A stretch of DNA of 64,000 nt from Larix kaempferi. Lineage: Eukaryota; Streptophyta; Pinopsida; Pinales; Pinaceae. Under the pieces are notes generated by a model. The model was given only the letters and a program-made list of their open reading frames with translations. It was not told where the DNA came from and did no database searches. The stretch's first letter is position 1, and each line of letters begins with the position of its first letter. The DNA is taken from positions 10,626,001 through 10,690,000 of the forward strand of contig BSBM01000068.1 of assembly GCA_027924585.1 (NCBI GenBank), read 5' to 3'. Shown here piece by piece: positions 58,632 to 64,000 of this stretch. Position numbers and translations under genes: made by a program.

Positions 58632-61600
58632 ATGGGGAATGCACGTAACCGAGTAAACAAATCAACAAGGAAGAAGAGACCTCAAGAAGTCATTGAAGAA
58701 GAGAAAGAAAAGAAAAGAATATACATGATGAATTGGAGGCTTTCTTTGGAAACTAATCCAAATCCAATTGTAGAGGATACCACGGTTCATCCTATTAATC
58801 CACGACAAGAGGGACCTTCAATTTCCACAATAGTTGTTGAACAAGCACCCCATGGAAGTAATCAAGAAGCAAAACGTAGGTGCTCATTAGGGGATGTTTC
58901 AATTCCCACTTCAAGTCAAAGTGATAAGTTACCATCTCAAGATGAAGCTCATGAAGAAACACAAAATTTGCTATCCGGATGTGGTTATACAAGCGATGAA
59001 GTCAGAGAGGCGTTGGACATTTTGCCTATTGTTGAAGAAGAGAATGTTATCCAGACCATCGATGAGGATGTTGGACTTCCACAAGAGGATGTTGGACTTC
59101 CACAGACCATCGATGAGGATGTTGGACTTCCACCATCCAACTACCAGGAAGAGAATGAAGGACACCAAGCTACTACTGAAATGCCAAAGCGTCTTGGTGA
59201 TGCGCTACATGGTACAATTCCAACCTCCTTACCTCCATTAGCAAGCACACGTCGAAGAACTCTAAAGCGTATAGAAGTTGATGAAAGTCTCATCAATTCC
59301 ATTGAAGTTACGCTATCTAAACGTAGTATTGCTTATCAAACTCAACAGATACTTGATAAATATTTTGTTTCTAAATGTGATGGAGATAAATGTAGATTAT
59401 TTTTATCATTGTTAAAATCTAGGAGCATGAATGTTGTTAGGAAAAAGTTAGAGATAAAGATGATAAAGAATTCTGAACCAAGTTCTCATATAGTTAAAAT
59501 CCTAGTAGATGCATTTGGTAAAATTGGTAAGAACACACGTTCAAAGGACCGCAATGATGCTCGTCATGTGTTGTCACAAGCAATTGCAACTAAGAACACC
59601 GGGGCCCTTCATATTCTCAGGCCTACATCCGAACTAGTTAATTTGAATGTAAAAACCCTCCGTAGGTATTCTATTAGAAGAGAACATCTTGACACAACCG
59701 ATCAGACAGATTTTTGGGCCTTTGTTGGTCGGTTGCCACATCATGACATGAAGCTAGTTGATGCAGTAAAGGGACTAGTGCATAGTTTTTGGCATGATCA
59801 CACAAGGCCTTTTTCAAACCGAAAGGATGTACTAAAATTGAGAAGGGGTTCAAAGGATCGTGAACCACATACTAAGCATCTTCTTGATATAACACAGACA
59901 GAACTTCACAAGAAATTTAGGATTGAGCATAGACAATTGAACTTGGGGCAAATATCTTTTGAGAAATGTAAGCCATGGTATGTTAGAATAAATACTCTTC
60001 GTAACACTTGTTGTTGTAGATACCATGTAGAATATGAATATTACTATGAAACATTTTTGTACATTCGCCATGTGTTGCATACTAACCATGTGCAAGATTG
60101 CTCCATGACAATACCACCGACTTCATCAAGAGAATTCATTCATAGCATCATGTGCAATAGGCCTGAGGGGCAAACATACTATGCAAAATCTTGTTTGGAT
60201 GGAACATGCTCCAACTATACTGGAATGGCATTATTGAGCCAATGTATGCACGAGAATGGAGACAATGAATTTGGGAAAATGGTTATAGGCATCAAAAGTT
60301 TCAAATATATCAACTATGAAATAGTCCCAGGGAAAGAAAGCAAAAAAATACAATTGGTGACATCTCAGGTATGCATTTATATCTATAAAATTATGTTGTA
60401 ACGGTTACATTTCAATCCTTACTTACAAAAAAAAACCGACATTGAGATCATTTTGTGTCACCAGGTACAAGTTAGTGACTTCATCAAGGAATTTATTGAA
60501 AAGACACATCAATATGTTCAGCATGTCCACATGGCACGATGGCAGGATGAGAAGTTTAGAATATGCAGAGATACATTTCCCCTTGGTACTATACTTTAAG
60601 TTGTTGATTTTGCCAAGAACTACACTCTGCAACCTCAAAATGAGATCCAAAGTCAGTATTATCACTCTGAGCAGGTTTCCTTGATGGTCCATATCACATA
60701 TAGGCATGGCCCAAATAGCACTGAAGAGCAAAGAGAAATTATGAAGGAATATCATTTCTACATAAGTGATGATAGGTGCCATGACTTCCACTATGTACGT
60801 CATTGCTTTATCATGTTCTATGATCACTTGAAGGGAAGGAACATATAGATGGATCGACACTGTATTTGGTCTGATGGGTGTGCTGGTCAGTTCAAAAATG
60901 CACGCATATTTCAGTGGTTGTGTTCATTGCATAAAAACTACAAAGTGCCACATATGTGGAACTATTTTGAGACTGGGCATGGTAAAGGAGAGCATGATGG
61001 AGCCAAAGCATGTGTCAAAACAGCCCTACGAAGAGAGGAATTGAAAGTATCTACAGAATCTACTATTCTAAATGCTCAATCTACAGTCAGGTGGTGCACG
61101 TCAGTAATGGGAGAGGAATCAACTATGCGAGTAGAATCCACAAGAAAGAGACATGTGGAGAGATTTTTTTGGGAGGTGGTAGACATAGATCGTTCACATG
61201 CATGGGAATGCAAGACTATGCCTGGGACTCGTGGCTTTCATTCGGTTCGAAGCTCTGATAACCCAGTATTTGAAATTTGGACCAGAAAACTCGCTTGTCT
61301 TTGCCCTCCTTGTTGTGATGGTGACTAGGATGGGTGTGAATCATTGGATTGGATTGATGGATGGGATTGCATATCACTTCCACTTAATCAGCGTGCAATT
61401 GTTGAGTTAACTCCATTGGAAGAAGACCAATCATCTATTTCTGCAGATTTTGATCATGTCTTAGACCTTGTACAACCCGGTATGATGCATTTCCTTAACA
61501 TTTTTTGTTTGTTTACGTAGTCTTCAAATGCACATTAATGGCCTTGTATCGCATGAAAAATATTTTGATCATATACCTACAATCATATAATGCAGGGCAC

Positions 61601-61984
61601 ATATACGCAGTGGTTGCCTCAAAAGATACTGAATGGGGTGGTGATTACTGGTTGGCACGCTATATAGATGGAAAGCAAACCCTCATTATGTCCATGATTG
61701 GCAATGAAAACAACCACTTCCCAACTAGGTCTATGGTTGTTAAAGGTGAATACTTGACACGGGACAACAATGCAAGAAAGAAGGGTGGATATGTTTACAG
61801 GGATTACAAACCAAGTGCAAGTGTGTATCACTTTACCAACTTAATCATTGGCACAAACCTCCAGGTACGAACAATGCCTAGCCGAAATACATCGAAGGTA
61901 CGCTACTTCTTATCGAATACAGAGCACGAGAGACTAATGGAGACCATCAGTATAAGAGATGATCCGGAGGGCTTGGTTGCATGA
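58632..61984 (+). pseudogene. Unit X gene, copy 2: three-exon, ~1,050-codon unassigned protein
   Basis: Exon 1 58632-60368, intron 60369-60464 (CAG|GTATGC...GTCACCAG), exon 2 60465-61479, intron 61480-61595 (G|GTATGA...AATGCAG), exon 3 61596-61984. The frame is kept across both junctions (exon 1 ends on a codon; exon 2 leaves one base that exon 3 completes). Exon 1 has a basic N-terminus, an acidic repeat (DEDVGLPQ, 51 bp longer than copy 1), then a conserved body with SFWHDHTRPFSNRKDVLKLR and a Cys-rich NTLRNTCCCRYHVEYEYYYE. Exon 2 has WSDGCAGQFKNARIFQWLC (60867) and ETGHGKGEHDGAKACVK (60969), which could be parts of an RNase H-like catalytic fold. Exon 3 has a YWLARYIDGKQTL module ending NLIIGTNLQV. 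Stops at 60597 (TAA), 60846 (TAG) and 61326 (TAG) interrupt exon 2. Family not recognised; a transposase is a guess. Confidence 0.7.
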
Positions 61985-62388
61985 TAATAGGTGGGATCTA
62001 GCATGATGAGGTATGTTACATACTTTTAATACTATACTATTTATACTATTTGTAATTGAATATTGATATATGCTCAATTTTCACATGTATGTTTCATATG
62101 AATATGTCAATTTTGTGTTCTTGATATGCCAAATTTACGTTTACGTTGTTTATAAATATGCCAAAAGTTCTCTTGTATGTCAAGTTTATGAATATGCCAT
62201 TTTTAACATATGATCAATAAACCCTAAAATTATATTATGTTCATCATGTTGGTTATTGGCTTCACCCAACAAAATTAATTCAATTCATGCTCACTATATT
62301 AAACAATACACTTATATTAAATTTAATTCATGTCTTGTTAAATATTTCATAATGAATTAGCTATTTGAGAGCACCACCTTAGACCAAG
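61985..62388. other. AT-rich 3' flank of the unit X gene
   Basis: Very AT-rich, with repeated 'aatatgcca' words (about 62082, 62120, 62153, 62190). May hold the 3' UTR. No terminal inverted repeat matching the left boundary was seen. Confidence 0.35.
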
Positions 62389-62452
62389 CCATCATTATCA
62401 ACATCTTCATCATCATCACCATCATCATCATCATGAAAATCTTCATCATGGA
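62389..62452. repeat. Short CAT triplet tract downstream of the gene
   Basis: ATCATTATCAACATCTTCATC and following triplets, about 60 bases, resembling the unit X array. It lies between the gene's 3' flank and the terminal satellite. Confidence 0.7.
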
Positions 62453-62460
62453 CCTGCCAA

Positions 62461-64000
62461 ACCCTAGTTTCCAAGATGGACCTGCAAGGTGGCACCTGCA
62501 CCACCGGACTGGAGGCGAGGGGCACCCCTAGCACTATCCGGATGTCCTGAATCCAACGGAGTCGATGGTTCGTCGATCCGAGCCACGATCGTCATTCTAT
62601 GGTTCGTTCCATCTGGCATCCAAAAGGCCTTCAAGGACACTTGTTGGATACCTGCTGAGGGCATAGAACTCCAACCGTGCAACAAAATTGGGTTTCAGGG
62701 AGTCCTGCAAGTGTACTTAGGCAGGTTCGGGCTGGGAACACTAGCCATACCTGCCTGGTGGATGATTTTCCAAAGTTGACCCCCGTGTGCAAAAATTGCA
62801 CACTCCCACACCGAGCAAAACCCTAGTTTCCAAGATGGACCTGTAAGGTGACACGTGGGCCACCGGGCCAGAGGGTAGGGGCACCCTTGGCACTATCTTG
62901 GCGTTCTGAATCCAATGGAATCGACGGTTCGTCGATCCCAGCCACGGTCTTCATTCTATGGCTCGTCCTGTCTCATTGCCAGAAGGCCTTTAGGGACACC
63001 TGTTGGATACTTGCTGGGGGTATAGAATTCCAACCGTGCAACAAAACCAGGTTCTGGGGAGTCTTGCAGGTGTGTCTAGGCATGTTCGGGCTGGGAACAC
63101 TAGCCATACCCGCCCGGTGGATGATTTTCCAAAGTTGAGCCCCGTGTGCAAAAATTGCATACTCCCACACTGAGCAAAACCCTAGTTTACAAAATGAATG
63201 CACAATGAAGCCACTGGGCCATGGGGAGACAAGGGAGAGGACCCCCTAGAGGTAATCGCATGCCAGAAGACCAACGGAGTCGACGGTTCGTCGATCCGAC
63301 GTCCATTTTCCGAGTTATGTTGAGTTGCAAGTCGCATGAAAATGTCGTTCAGGGACACTTGGTGAATTTCCGTCCGGGAGCCAAAAACCAAATGGAGCAG
63401 CAAGATTGCGTGTCGTTGGCTCCTACAAGTGTGTGTGGCCAATGTCGACATGGGAACATTGCCAACACTAGCTTGGGGGAGGGTTTTGCAGAGTTGATCC
63501 ACCAATGCGAGATTGCATGTAATGAAACTGAGCAAAACCCTAGTTTACGAAATGAATGCACAATGAAGCCACTGGGCCATGGGGAGACGAGGGAGAGGGC
63601 CCCCTAGAGGTAATCGCACGCCAGGAGACCAACGGAGTTGACGGTTCGTCAGTCCGACGTCCAATTTCCGAGTTATGTTGAGTTGCAAGTCGCATGAAAA
63701 TGTCGTTCAGGGACACTTGGTGAATTTTCGTCCGGGAGCCAAAAAGAAAATGGAGCAGGAAGATTGCGTGTTGTTGGCTCCTGCAAGTGTGCGTGAGCAA
63801 TGCTGACATGGGAACACTACCAACATTGGATTGGAGGAGGTTTTTGCAGAGTTGACCCACCAATGCGAGATTGCATGCAATAAAACTGAGCAAAACCCTA
63901 GTTTACGAAATGAATGCACAATGAAGCCACTGGGCCATGGGGAGACGAGGGAGAGGGCACCCTAGAGGTAATCGCACGCCAGGAGACCAACAGAGTGGAC
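62461..64000 (+). repeat. Satellite-like tandem array, 358-359 bp period, runs off window
   Basis: ACCCTAGTTT marks unit starts at 62461, 62820, 63179, 63537 and 63895, a step of 358-359 bp. Units 1-2 form one subtype (TTCCAAGATGGACCTG start) and units 3-5 another (TTACRAAATGAATGCAC start). All share a core with CGGAGTCGACGGTTCGTC-type sequence (unit 2 reads TGGAATCGACGG). ORFs of 60-130 codons recur in each unit on both strands but change with subtype and have no domain. The array continues past 64000. Confidence 0.88.

Noticed and set aside
62489-63919. Recurring 60-130-codon ORFs in the satellite
   Set aside because: They repeat only because the unit repeats, occur on both strands, and change frame and length between unit subtypes.

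Overview
The window looks like repeat-dense nuclear DNA of a large-genome land plant (gymnosperm- or fern-like; the sequence alone does not settle which). The evidence is plant-type Ty1/copia and Ty3/gypsy proteins, TGGTATCAGAGC initiator-tRNA primer sites, a LINE RNase H domain, GT-AG introns and several layers of nested insertion. No intact host gene was recognised. Nearly all coding sequence is retroelement or transposon-like and is decayed by stops, frameshifts and truncations.

Layout. 1-2219: 3' end of a copia element (family A) with a repeat-rich 3' region and an LTR, lying against a decayed coiled-coil ORF and gypsy LTR (2220-4666). 4667-8704: anonymous sequence, plus a minus-strand pseudogene (6245-7455) with a CpG-rich repeat tract on its upstream side. 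8705-11690: copia derivative that kept gag/protease but lost integrase, RT and RNase H. 12555-13190: LINE fragment. 13200-19399: anonymous AT-rich sequence with a 3 x 156 bp tandem repeat and two exon-like segments.

19400-45218 (interrupted) and 53118-61984 or beyond: two diverged copies of a long composite unit, called unit X here. Its order is an AT-rich left arm, a CpG alternating purine-pyrimidine tract, about 1 kb of polypurine, a 2-3 kb CAT/CAA/CTT-type triplet array, a short polypurine block, a second CpG tract, and a three-exon gene of about 1,050 codons that I could not assign to a named family. In copy 1 the triplet array was hit by three LTR-type insertions, each with its own 5-bp target duplication: a 1,433-bp solo LTR (22247-23679), an 8.85-kb element with 1,307-bp LTRs and no recognisable genes (24529-33377), and a 7.2-kb family-A copia (34226-41457). 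The copy-1 gene is cut at 45218 by a minus-strand gypsy element (45219-~48505), which joins abruptly to a 5'-truncated copia (~48505-~51812).

62461-64000: a tandem satellite with a 358-359 bp period that runs off the window end.

The unit-X gene is the best candidate for something undescribed. Two copies share the gene and its low-complexity architecture. The protein has a Cys-rich central segment, a conserved Asp/Gly block that could belong to an RNase H-like fold, and a separate C-terminal module. Whether X is an autonomous DNA transposon, a host-derived gene family carried in a segmental repeat, or something else cannot be decided from this window.
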